64,000 bases of DNA from Streptomyces smyrnaeus (GTDB lineage Bacteria; Actinomycetota; Actinomycetes; Streptomycetales; Streptomycetaceae): the NCBI RefSeq assembly GCF_017676345.1, contig NZ_JAFFZM010000009.1, positions 248,001 to 312,000 of the forward strand. Direction: 5' to 3'. The notes beneath the pieces are model-generated. The model was not told where the DNA came from. It made no database searches and saw nothing but the letters and a program-made list of their open reading frames with translations. Position numbers and translations under genes: made by a program. Shown here one piece after another: positions 1-7,826 of the stretch (position 1 is its first letter; each line of letters starts with the position of its first letter).

Positions 1-913
1 GCAAGATGTGCAGCCGCACTCCTTCCTGGGCGGCGGCCTTCTCCAGCACCTGGGAGTAGCGTGCGGGGGCGGTGGGGTGCGGCTTGAACACCACACACTC
101 GTGGCCCGCCGCAGCCGCACCCCGCAGCATGTGCGCGTGCAGCTCTTCCTCCTCCTCGGGGGTGAGGATGTTCAGCGCGGCGAGATACTGCCCCAGCAGT
201 ACGGCGGTCGGGCGGTCCGCGGCGACCCGAGCCAGCTCCGGCTCCCCGGCGGCGGCCTCGCCCAGCTCGCCGAGCACCTTCACAAAGGCGTCGCTGGGCA
301 CGATCTCGGGTTCTACGGTGTGCTCGGCGAGCAGCAGTGGGCGCAACCCGGGCACCAGATCGAGATGCAGCAGCCGCTGGATCCGGCAGCCCAGCCACTG
401 GGGCAGCCGCTCCCTGGTGGGCCCGTAGCTCATCAGGCCGTCCGCGTAGACGTGGATGGCACTGCCGCTGAAGATCGTGGCCAGCGCCCTGGCGGGGCTG
501 ACATGCACCGACTCCACGACCAGTTCCACCGGTGCGCTGCCCAGCTGCCAGGCGTTGCGGAACATCCGCTCCCACATGGGTGACTCGTCGCGCAACGGCG
601 CCCAGGTGCTGGGGTGGTAGGGGCGGATGGCCTCGTTCCAGTCGATGATCTCGTCGAAGCGTTGGGCGAGGGTGGCGAAGCCGTTCATGGTGACGAGGCG
701 GGTCGCGGCCTCCGGTGTCGCGGCGTTGTTGGACACCAGCAGGATTCTGCGGGCCGCGCCGGGCGGACCGAACTGCCCCGCGTCCAAGGAGGCGGCCAGG
801 GTCGCCACCCCGTAGAGCGTGGAGACCTCGAAGATCTGAACGGGCTCGGCGGATGCGGGGCGGGCGGACAGGGGCGTGGGAGACGGCTGAGGGGTGCGAC
901 GGGACTCGGACAT
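1..913 (-). CDS. polysialyltransferase-family protein (3' part missing)
   Basis: The reading frame opens at an ATG at 913 and runs off the left edge (304 codons visible). The protein begins MSESRRTPQP, then a segment VQIFEVSTLYGVATLAASLD, and later shows LLVSNNAATPEAATR, IHVYADGLMSYGPTRE and the late VFKPHPTAPARYS segment. These are typical of actinobacterial alpha-2,8-polysialyltransferase-family proteins, which are thought to build surface glycans from nucleotide sugars in the cytoplasm. Only two bases separate it from the stop codon of the upstream glycosyltransferase gene, so the two are surely cotranslated. No signal peptide is seen. The family call is from recalled sequence pattern; the true acceptor and sugar are unknown. 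Confidence 0.7.
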   Translation of the reverse strand, partial: MSESRRTPQPSPTPLSARPASAEPVQIFEVSTLYGVATLAASLDAGQFGPPGAARRILLVSNNAATPEAATRLVTMNGFATLAQRFDEIIDWNEAIRPYHPSTWAPLRDESPMWERMFRNAWQLGSAPVELVVESVHVSPARALATIFSGSAIHVYADGLMSYGPTRERLPQWLGCRIQRLLHLDLVPGLRPLLLAEHTVEPEIVPSDAFVKVLGELGEAAAGEPELARVAADRPTAVLLGQYLAALNILTPEEEEELHAHMLRGAAAAGHECVVFKPHPTAPARYSQVLEKAAAQEGVRLHIL

Positions 914-915
914 GG

Positions 916-1881
916 TCAGGCCGCCTTCCCCGCCGTACGGAAGCGCCGCAGCTTGTCGGCGCGTTCGTGGTCCATCCCTGCCAGCGTCGTGTCCAGCACA
1001 TCCTGCGGCATGCCCTGCAGCGCGATGGTCACCCTCTTCTTCAGTCGTCTGGCGACCGGTCTGTGGTAGCGCCGGATGTTGGCCAGATGGAAGGCGAGCA
1101 GGGCGCAGTAGGTCCGCACCGCCTTGGGCAGGAACCGCTCGCCCTGGGGATCGGCGGCGAGGTCGGCGAGCAGCGCGTCGTGGGCGGGGATGAAGTCCAG
1201 CTGCCGGGCGTCGCGGATCTGGGTGAGCGAGGTGGTCACCCCGCGTCGGTAGAACACGCCGAGCAGACCGGTCGCCGCGAAGGACCGGGCCCTCAGATGC
1301 AGCCGCCAGGTCCACAGCCGGTCCTCGGCGGTGCGCAGGTCCACCGCGAACCGCATCGCGCCGTCGTCGAACAGGCTGCGCCGGTAGATGCCGGCCCAGA
1401 CGAAGGGGTAGTCCACCATCGTCTCCGCCTGCGGGGGAGCGATCACGTCGCGCGGGTGCAGCACCGTGTCCCGCACCGGCGCCGGAGCGCGGCGTACGAC
1501 CCGGGCGGTCCCGGTGCTCTGCACATGGTCGGTCCGTACGAAGTCGCAGTCCAACGCCTCGATGGTGCTCACGAGTTCGTCGAGGTACCCGGGGCCGTAC
1601 CAGTCGTCGCCGTCGAGGAAGGTGAGGTAGTCGCCGCGGGCGGCGTCGATTCCGCTGTTGCGGCTCTGGGCGATGCCCTTGTTCTCCTCGTGCCGGATGA
1701 CGGTGGTGTGCGGGAGGCGCTGCCGCCACTCGTCCAGGATCTCCGGGGTGGCATCCGTGGAGCAGTCGTCGACCAGGATGAACTCCGTTGTGGGCCCCGC
1801 GTTGTTGGCGAGGCTCCGCAGGGTGTCGTCCGCGAATTGCTGCACGTTGTGGCACGGCACGATGACGGAAAGTTTGGGCAT
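916..1881 (-). CDS. family 2 glycosyltransferase
   Basis: This encodes a 321-residue GT-A glycosyltransferase. The protein starts MPKLSVIVPCHN, the usual first strand of GT2 enzymes, followed by FILVDDCSTDATPEIL and the metal-binding LDGDDW (DxD-type) motif near residue 100. I chose the ATG at 1881 because the fold starts there and a GGAA lies upstream; an in-frame ATG at 1914 would add 11 residues with no family match. The stop codon is two bases before the start of the polysialyltransferase-like gene, so both probably build one extracellular glycan. No membrane helices are evident, so it acts on the cytoplasmic side. Sugar donor and acceptor cannot be read from the sequence. Confidence 0.85.
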   Translation of the reverse strand: MPKLSVIVPCHNVQQFADDTLRSLANNAGPTTEFILVDDCSTDATPEILDEWRQRLPHTTVIRHEENKGIAQSRNSGIDAARGDYLTFLDGDDWYGPGYLDELVSTIEALDCDFVRTDHVQSTGTARVVRRAPAPVRDTVLHPRDVIAPPQAETMVDYPFVWAGIYRRSLFDDGAMRFAVDLRTAEDRLWTWRLHLRARSFAATGLLGVFYRRGVTTSLTQIRDARQLDFIPAHDALLADLAADPQGERFLPKAVRTYCALLAFHLANIRRYHRPVARRLKKRVTIALQGMPQDVLDTTLAGMDHERADKLRRFRTAGKAA

Positions 1882-2352
1882 GCGAATTCCAGGCGGTAAG
1901 ATGGATGATGGCAACGGCTCATCATCCCTACGGTGAACGGGTGATGAACGGCCGAGGAAATGGTCACGCTGAGCTGAAAAGCAGGGTCAGGGCATTCCCG
2001 GGCGCAGCGGTTTTTGCGTCCGGACCTGTAGCGTAAGCGCTTGATGACCCCCGTTGACCAGGGGTTTCTGAAGTTCGGAAGAATTGGGTGAACCAATTGG
2101 CCCGGCATTCCGCGCAATGCGGGGCAGTTGCTCACATGTTCGGTGAATTCTCTGTGATTCATCTCACGGCTCGGCCGAACCCGTCGTATGTGCCCCGCTG
2201 TTGGAGTTTCTCCGGGAATCGCGGACCGCGGACCTCGGATCCCCGTTCCGGGGACTGCGGACCTGCGGCACGGCTCCCCGGCCCGGCCGATCTCCGGCCC
2301 GGCTCGGCCGGTCCGGGGTGCCGCCGGTCGGGGCGGCCCCCGTCCGGGTCGG
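1882..2352. other. 471-base gap between glycosyltransferase and MFS genes
   Basis: I see no credible gene here. The part nearest the glycosyltransferase (about 2030-2165) is less GC-rich than its surroundings and probably carries its promoter, although I cannot name clear -35 and -10 boxes. The part nearest the MFS stop codon is very GC-rich with repeated GCGGACC words and a small hairpin (TCCCCG-TTC-CGGGGA at 2240-2254) that could end the exporter transcript. Confidence 0.4.
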
Positions 2353-3981
2353 TCAACCGGCGCTGATCTCCTGGCCGGGGAGAGCGGGTTCGGCAGGCGG
2401 CGCGGCCGGCTTCTTCGCCGTGATGAACAGCGTTGCCACGAGGGCCAGCATGAGCAGCGCCGCGCAGGTCCAGCTCGCCAGTGCCAGGCCGTGTGCCATG
2501 GCCGCGCGGGCGGCCTCGGCCGCGTCCGCCGTGCGCGGGTCGTCCGAGAGGGAGGGGATGACGGAGCCGGCGCTCCTGGTGACGGCGTCGCTCAGTCGGT
2601 CGGCCCGCTCACCGCTCAGACCGGCACCGTCGAGCCGGTCCCTGAGGTCGGAGGCGAGGGTGCTGAAGAAGAGCGTGGTCAACACGGCGATACCCAGCGC
2701 GGAGCCCAGCTCCCGCGCCGCGCTCTGGATGCCGGAGCCCTGCCCGGCGCTGCGCACCGGTACGTCGGCGAGGACCACGTTGGTGATCTGGGCGGTCGCG
2801 AAACCGACGCCGACGCCGTAGACGAACAGGGAGGCGGCGATCAGCCACCAGGTGCTGTCCGTCGAGGCGATGAGTCCCAGCATCACCAGACCGCCCGCCT
2901 CCAGTACCAGCCCGATGCGCACCTGCTGGAGCGCGGGAACCGAGGCGGCCATCGAAAAGCCGGCACCGCTGGCGAAGAAGCTGCCGGCCGCGAGGGCGAC
3001 CAGGGCCAGGCCGGCCTCGAAGGCGCTGTAGCCGAGCGCGAACTGCAGCCACAGCGGCAGCACGGCGATGATGCCGAACTCGCCGACGCCCACCAGCAGG
3101 GTGACGAAGTTGCCGCTGCGGAACGAGTTGATGGAGAAGAGCCGCACATCCATCAGCGGCTCGTTCCCCGCCTTCCCGAGGGCGGCCTGCCTGCGCCAGA
3201 AGAGCACCAGCGCCACGGCTGCCACCACTTGGGCCACGAAGACCGGCGAGGGGTTCGCGCTCCAGCTGAAGGCACCCAGTTCCAAGGGCTCGACCGTCTC
3301 CACCCAGCCGTAGGTGCGCCCCTCGATCAGGGCGAAGGCGAGCAGTCCGAGCCCGACGACCGACAGCGCACTGCCCACCGCGTCGATGCGGGCGTTCACC
3401 CGCGGGGAGGCGTCGAGATGGCAGAGAGCGCCCACGATGATCAGGGCCACCAGCGGGATGTTGATGCCGAAGGCCCAGCGCCAGGAGAGGTCCGCCAGCC
3501 AACCACCGAGCAGAGGACCGACCGCTGCGGCGGCGCCGATGGTCGAACCCCAGATGGCGAAGGCCTGTCCGCGCGCCCGGCCGGTGAAGGTGGCGTTCAC
3601 CAGTGCCAGGGAGGCGGGGAGGATCGCCGCGGCCCCCAGTCCCTGGAGGAACCGGACGAGGATCAGGATGCCGCCGTCAGGTGCGGCGGCCGCCAGCAGG
3701 CTGGTCAGCCCGAACACCACCAGGCCGACGAGGAAGACCTTGCGCGCGCCGAGCGCGTCGCACAGGCGGCCGGTCAGCAGGAGGAGCGCGGCGAAGGAGA
3801 TCGCATAGGACTCCTGGATCCACTGGGCCTCGACGGAGTCGATCTTCAGGTCCTCGATGACCGGGGCCAAAATCACATTGACGATCGTGATGTCCACCAC
3901 GATCAGGGCCACACCCAGGGACACGGCGAGCAGGCCGAGCCACTGGCGTGTGGTGGGAGGGGCTTCCGGGGTGCCGTTCAC
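2353..3981 (-). CDS. MFS drug exporter, DHA2 (14-helix) type
   Basis: This encodes a 542-residue proton-driven multidrug exporter of the EmrB/QacA kind in the cell membrane. Motifs seen include LAVSLGVALIVVDITIVNV in helix 1, WIQESYAISFAALLLLTGRLCD, the motif A region GRLCDALGARKVF, and motif C in helix 5 (GPLLGGWLADLSWRWAFGIN). The length suits 14 helices. The start is a GTG at 3981 with an excellent GGAGG four bases upstream; longer upstream frames have no membrane-protein character. It is divergent from a MarR gene whose product most likely represses it. Substrate unknown, probably a lipophilic drug or natural product. Confidence 0.9.
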   Translation of the reverse strand: MNGTPEAPPTTRQWLGLLAVSLGVALIVVDITIVNVILAPVIEDLKIDSVEAQWIQESYAISFAALLLLTGRLCDALGARKVFLVGLVVFGLTSLLAAAAPDGGILILVRFLQGLGAAAILPASLALVNATFTGRARGQAFAIWGSTIGAAAAVGPLLGGWLADLSWRWAFGINIPLVALIIVGALCHLDASPRVNARIDAVGSALSVVGLGLLAFALIEGRTYGWVETVEPLELGAFSWSANPSPVFVAQVVAAVALVLFWRRQAALGKAGNEPLMDVRLFSINSFRSGNFVTLLVGVGEFGIIAVLPLWLQFALGYSAFEAGLALVALAAGSFFASGAGFSMAASVPALQQVRIGLVLEAGGLVMLGLIASTDSTWWLIAASLFVYGVGVGFATAQITNVVLADVPVRSAGQGSGIQSAARELGSALGIAVLTTLFFSTLASDLRDRLDGAGLSGERADRLSDAVTRSAGSVIPSLSDDPRTADAAEAARAAMAHGLALASWTCAALLMLALVATLFITAKKPAAPPAEPALPGQEISAG

Positions 3982-4012
3982 AATTCCTCCGCTCTGAAGT
4001 ATCTCCGTGGTG

Positions 4013-4041
4013 AAGTTATTTTGCGGCAGTGTGATTGTCAA
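4013..4041 (-). promoter_or_regulatory. promoter of the MFS exporter gene
   Basis: On the minus strand TTGACA (4041-4036) is followed after 17 bases by TAACTT (4018-4013), a near-consensus vegetative promoter. It would give a leader of about 25 bases before the GTG start. Three GGTGAA words nearby (about 4009, 4074 and 4084 on the plus strand) could be half-sites for the divergent MarR regulator; that part is inference. Confidence 0.65.
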
Positions 4042-4200
4042 TGTGCGCCGCACCGACCCGACTCCACAGCGGTGAATCTTTATGGTGAAGTGACCCATGA
4101 AGGGGACGAGGCGCCGTCGACGGGTCGAGGGGCGAGGAAGGGGTGTCCGCTTCGACCCGGCGGAGCTTCGAGCCGGACCGACAGGATGTGAAGCTGAGCG

Positions 4201-4758
4201 ATGGAAGAGCACACGGTGGCGCGCGCCGACATCAGCCCCGAACGGCTGATGGAAGACTTGCGGACCTTCGGCGCCAACTACACCGAATTCACCCGGAGGT
4301 TCGCCGCCTGGCTGGGCCTCCACTCGACGGACGCAGCGGCGCTGGCCGAGATCCTGTACGCGGAGGACAAGGGCGCCCCGCTCTCGCCCGCACGGCTGAG
4401 CGAGCGGATCGGCCTCTCCTCGGGAGCCACGACGGCACTGCTCAACCGGCTGGAGAAGGCGGGGCACATCGTACGGAGACGGGAGCACACCGATCGCCGG
4501 ATCGTCACCCTGCGCAGCAGCCCCGAGGTCAGGCCGCAGGCGATCGAGTTCTTCGGGTCCTACTCCGAACGTCTGGCGGCGGAGATCTCCCGGTATCCGC
4601 CCGAACAACTGCGGCAGTTCCAGGAGTTCGTCACCCACCTGAGCGGCACCATGAACTCCCTGCTGGCGCACGAGTACCACGCGCTGCAGCCCGGCGACCG
4701 GCCCGGAACACAGCAGGACGCCGAGGACGCAGCGCCTTCCCGCAGGGGACGCAGCTGA
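4201..4758 (+). CDS. MarR-family transcriptional regulator
   Basis: This encodes a 185-residue regulator with a MarR winged helix. The recognition part reads LSERIGLSSGATTALLNRLEKAGHIVRR, followed by the wing EHTDRRIVTL. The N-terminal helix FTRRFAAWLGLHSTDAAAL and the C-terminal helices form the dimer interface. It is divergent from the DHA2 exporter, the classical arrangement for a MarR repressor whose ligand is exported by the neighbour. The C-terminal 25 residues are Gly/Asp/Arg-rich and probably disordered. The ATG at 4201 has only a weak ribosome binding site. It ends before a strong bidirectional hairpin. Confidence 0.88.
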   Translation: MEEHTVARADISPERLMEDLRTFGANYTEFTRRFAAWLGLHSTDAAALAEILYAEDKGAPLSPARLSERIGLSSGATTALLNRLEKAGHIVRRREHTDRRIVTLRSSPEVRPQAIEFFGSYSERLAAEISRYPPEQLRQFQEFVTHLSGTMNSLLAHEYHALQPGDRPGTQQDAEDAAPSRRGRS

Positions 4759-4802
4759 CGGAAGCTCGCATCGAGCCGGGAGCCCAGGAGCGGACGCACG
4801 CG

Positions 4803-4839
4803 CGCGCCGTGCCGGGAGACAGGCTCCCGGCACGGCGCG
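4803..4839. terminator. bidirectional terminator hairpin
   Basis: Perfect 16-bp inverted repeat (CGCGCCGTGCCGGGAG) with a 5-base loop, between the converging MarR gene and the M4 protease gene. It has no long T-run, as usual in Streptomyces. Confidence 0.85.
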
Positions 4840-4895
4840 TCCTGTGCGGTCTTCCCCCGCGCGGAGCGCGCACCGGGCGAGGGAGAGCCGGAGGA

Positions 4896-6986
4896 TTACG
4901 GGAAGGTGAGCTTGAAGCTGTTGATGTGACCGGTGTCGGCCGGGCCCCGGTCCTGGACCCTCAGTTGCCAGACTCCGTTGGCGTTCTCCGCCGAAGCGTC
5001 GACCGTGTAGGTGGTGTCGATGTTCGGCGTCGGGTCGGCCGCCACATTGTGCAGTCGATAGGATCTGCCGCTCGGGCCGATGAGATCGATCTGCAGGTCA
5101 CCGCTGTAGGTGTGGACGATGTTCACACCCACCTTGAGGTTGCTGGGTGCCCGGCCGGTCAGCCCGCTGGTGGTGATCTTGGAGGTGACCGCCGCGCCCG
5201 GGTAGTCCGGGATGGAGACATCGGCGTCGTTGGTGAACGTCTTGCCGTCCCCCGGGTCGCCGCCGCCGGAGCGGGCACCGACCGCCACGCCTGCCCAGGC
5301 GTCCGCCACGGCCTTGTACTCGGCGCTGTCGGTGCCGTACAGCTCACCGGCCACCGCGAGCGTCCCGGTGCGTGCCGAGGCGTAGTTGGTGGTGGAGGTG
5401 AACTTCGTGGTCAGCGCCTTGTACCAGATGAGCGCGGCCTTCTCGCGGCCGATCCCGGTGACCGGAAGGCCGTCCGCGGTGGGCGAGTCGTAGCTGACGC
5501 CGTTGATGACCTTGGCGCCGCTGCCCTCGCTCAGCAGATAGAACCAGTGGTTGGCGGGGCCCGACGAGTAGTGCACGTCGATGTTGCCGATGCCCGCGTA
5601 CCAGTTGTCCTTGGAGGCGCCGTCCCGGCTGGGCTTGTCCTGGTAGCGCAGCGGGGTGCCGTTGCCGCGGATGTCTATCTTCTCGCCGATGAGGTAGTCG
5701 CCCTTGTCGGCGGAGTTGGCGGCATGGAACTCGACCGCCGTGGCCAGGATGTCCGAGGTCGCCTCGTTCAGCCCGCCGGACTCACCGCTGTAGATGAGGC
5801 CCGCCGTGGCCGAGGTGAGACCGTGGGTCATCTCATGGGCCGCCACGTCCATCGAGGTCAGCGGCTTGCTGTTGCCCGATCCGTCGCCGTACGTCATGCA
5901 GAAGCAGCTGTCGCTCCAGAAGGCGTTGACGTAGTTGTTGCCGTAGTGGACCCGGGAGTAGGCGCCCCGGCCGTCACCGCGGATACCGGAGCGGCCGAAC
6001 ACGTCCTTGTAGTAGTCCCAGGTCTCCGCCGCGCCGTAGTGGGCGTCGGCGCCGGCGGTGGCGGCGTTCGACGGGCTGCCGTTGCCCCAGGTGTCGGAGG
6101 ACTGGGAGAACAGGGAGCCGGTGCCGGAGGTCCCGCGGTTGAGGTTGTAGGTCCGGTGGCCACCGCGGTCGTTGTCGGTCAGCGTGTAGTTCGAGCCCGA
6201 CCTGGCCGTGCTCAAGGTGACCTGGCCGCTGTACTGGGTGTTGCCGATACCGTTGTGGACGGCCTGCCACTGGTAGAGCTTCTTGCCGCTGCGGGCGTCG
6301 GTGACCACGTGCAACTCGTTGGGCGTGCCGTCGTCCTGCAGCCCGCCGACGACCGTCTCGTAGGCCAGCGTCGGTTTGCCCTTGGCCAGCCATACGACCT
6401 TGCGCGGCGCGCGGTCGGCGTCGGTCTTCTCCGAGCCCGCGGCGTCGGCGGCCTTGAGTGCCTGCCGCTCCGCCGTGCCCGGTCGCACGCTCGCCTTGGC
6501 GGGGACGTTCTTCAGCGCGTGCTTCGAGGCGCGGACGACCTCTTCGGTGCTGCCCTTCTTGGTGGTCTCGACGACCAGGTCGCCACCGAGGACGGGCAGG
6601 CCGTCGTAGGTGCGCTCGTAGCGGGTGTGGACGGTGCCGTCGCGGTCCTTGAGCACGTCGCGGACGACCAGCTTCTCCTTGGCGCCCAGGCCCAGCTTGT
6701 CGGCGGTGGCGGCCTTGTTGCTGTCGGCCTTGCGCAGCAGCGCGGCGCGCTGGGTGGGCGACAGATCGGCGGGCAGGGCACCGGGGTCGGCTCCCTTGGC
6801 GGCGGTGGTCCGGGCGGTGGCGCGGTCCTGGTCGTCAGCCGTGGCCGGTCCGCTCTGGACGGCGACCGAGAGCAGAGCGGCAACGGCGCCGAGCGCGATA
6901 CCGGCCGACGCCCTGGGGTGGGGAAGACGTGCGGGGCGACGTCTGTGGGAGGTGGCGGGGTTTCCGTGGGAGGTTGATCTTCGCAA
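4896..6986 (-). CDS. secreted thermolysin-type (M4) metalloprotease with P-domain
   Basis: This 696-residue preproprotein is exported and degrades extracellular protein. Order of parts: an Arg-rich signal peptide (hydrophobic core SAGIALGAVAALLSVAVQS), an FTP/PepSY-type propeptide, the M4 catalytic domain with zinc ligands in HEMTH (residues 384-388) and the glutamate of GGLNEATSD about 20 residues later, and a C-terminal proprotein-convertase-like P-domain (from about TFTNDADVSIPDY to the end, HINSFKLTFP). The start is a TTG at 6986 with AAGGAG six bases upstream; in-frame codons further upstream lack a binding site. The preceding 480 bases hold no gene, so it is probably monocistronic. Confidence 0.93.
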   Translation of the reverse strand: MRRSTSHGNPATSHRRRPARLPHPRASAGIALGAVAALLSVAVQSGPATADDQDRATARTTAAKGADPGALPADLSPTQRAALLRKADSNKAATADKLGLGAKEKLVVRDVLKDRDGTVHTRYERTYDGLPVLGGDLVVETTKKGSTEEVVRASKHALKNVPAKASVRPGTAERQALKAADAAGSEKTDADRAPRKVVWLAKGKPTLAYETVVGGLQDDGTPNELHVVTDARSGKKLYQWQAVHNGIGNTQYSGQVTLSTARSGSNYTLTDNDRGGHRTYNLNRGTSGTGSLFSQSSDTWGNGSPSNAATAGADAHYGAAETWDYYKDVFGRSGIRGDGRGAYSRVHYGNNYVNAFWSDSCFCMTYGDGSGNSKPLTSMDVAAHEMTHGLTSATAGLIYSGESGGLNEATSDILATAVEFHAANSADKGDYLIGEKIDIRGNGTPLRYQDKPSRDGASKDNWYAGIGNIDVHYSSGPANHWFYLLSEGSGAKVINGVSYDSPTADGLPVTGIGREKAALIWYKALTTKFTSTTNYASARTGTLAVAGELYGTDSAEYKAVADAWAGVAVGARSGGGDPGDGKTFTNDADVSIPDYPGAAVTSKITTSGLTGRAPSNLKVGVNIVHTYSGDLQIDLIGPSGRSYRLHNVAADPTPNIDTTYTVDASAENANGVWQLRVQDRGPADTGHINSFKLTFP

Positions 6987-7466
6987 TGCTGACTCCTTCT
7001 GCGGGCCGCAGGGATGTACGGCCTGGGAGACCCGGCGGCGGATGACCGTCCGGGCAGTTCTCGGCAGAACAAGGCGAAGCAAGGCTGAACCGGTGGAACC
7101 AGTGGAGCGTGATGGAACCGGTGCGGCGGCCGGGACTGTCCGAACGCCGCGTGGGGGAACGGCCGCTCGACGTTCGCGCGGTAGCGCGGCGGCCAGTCGC
7201 AGAGTGCCACCCGGACGAGTGTCTGTCAGGAGCGCATCAAGGGTTTGGCCGGAATCGGTCCGTTGTCCGTAAGTGCGCGTTCGCTATCCGGAGTGGTCGG
7301 CTGCCGCGAGGGAGTGCGTCAAGTCCGCCCGGGCAGGGCCCCGTCGCGGCAACGGCCGACCTCGGAGCGGACGATTCAGGTGCGGGTACTCCTCACCGCC
7401 GGGAGCAGGCAGCTCCCAACGGGCCGAGAAGACCCGCACAGTTGCCGTTCGGTCCGACTCGAACGC
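6987..7466. other. 480-base gap upstream of the M4 protease gene
   Basis: I see no gene. Just upstream of the protease ribosome binding site is a short palindrome, CTGCGGCCCGCAG on the minus strand (about 7000-7012). I cannot identify a convincing -35/-10 pair. The far end lies downstream of the Cys-rich small gene and may hold its transcript end. Confidence 0.35.
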
Positions 7467-7670
7467 TCAGTCGCGGAACGAACCGTCCGCGCGCCGTGCG
7501 TGGTTGGACAGCAGATGCCCGCACTGGGGGCAGTGGCGCCGCAACCCCCGCTTGAGGACGTAGCCGATTCCCACGGTGCACAGATACATCAGGCCGACCG
7601 CGGTCTTCTGCACGAGCTTCCCCAGCCCCGACTTGGTGCAGGTCGCGCAGTCACGGCATCCGGTGGCCAT
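7467..7670 (-). CDS. small Cys-rich membrane protein, LITAF-like layout
   Basis: A 67-residue protein, MATGCRDCATCTKSGLGK at the start, one hydrophobic segment (TAVGLMYLCTVGIGYVL), then RRHCPQCGHLLSNH. The CxxCxxC cluster before and the CPxCG cluster after a single membrane segment resemble a LITAF-type zinc-binding membrane-anchoring layout. Comparable short proteins are common in Streptomyces, but I know of no function. The ribosome binding site GGGAG sits five bases before the ATG and is part of a long inverted repeat (7676-7726) that could hide it in the mRNA. Orientation suggests it follows its own promoter. Confidence 0.75.
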   Translation of the reverse strand: MATGCRDCATCTKSGLGKLVQKTAVGLMYLCTVGIGYVLKRGLRRHCPQCGHLLSNHARRADGSFRD

Positions 7671-7675
7671 CGGGT

Positions 7676-7726
7676 CTCCCTCACGTCGGTTCTCTCAGCG
7701 GTACTGCTGATCAGGACGTGAGGGAG
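7676..7726 (-). promoter_or_regulatory. inverted repeat that can sequester a ribosome binding site
   Basis: Perfect 12-bp arms, CTCCCTCACGTC (7726-7715 read on the minus strand) and GACGTGAGGGAG (7687-7676), with a 27-base loop. The 3' arm ends in GGGAG, the ribosome binding site of the 67-residue gene, five bases before its ATG. The loop contains a smaller 4-bp hairpin (CAGC-GCTG). It could be an mRNA switch or a DNA operator. Confidence 0.6.
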
Positions 7727-7826
7727 GAGGAAGCAGGGTGCTCCGCGGACCATCCGGCTACGGCCCTGGGACCGGGCTGTTACGCACGCAGCCCGCCGTG
7801 GGCGTGTTCCGGCGTGGGCCTGCCCG

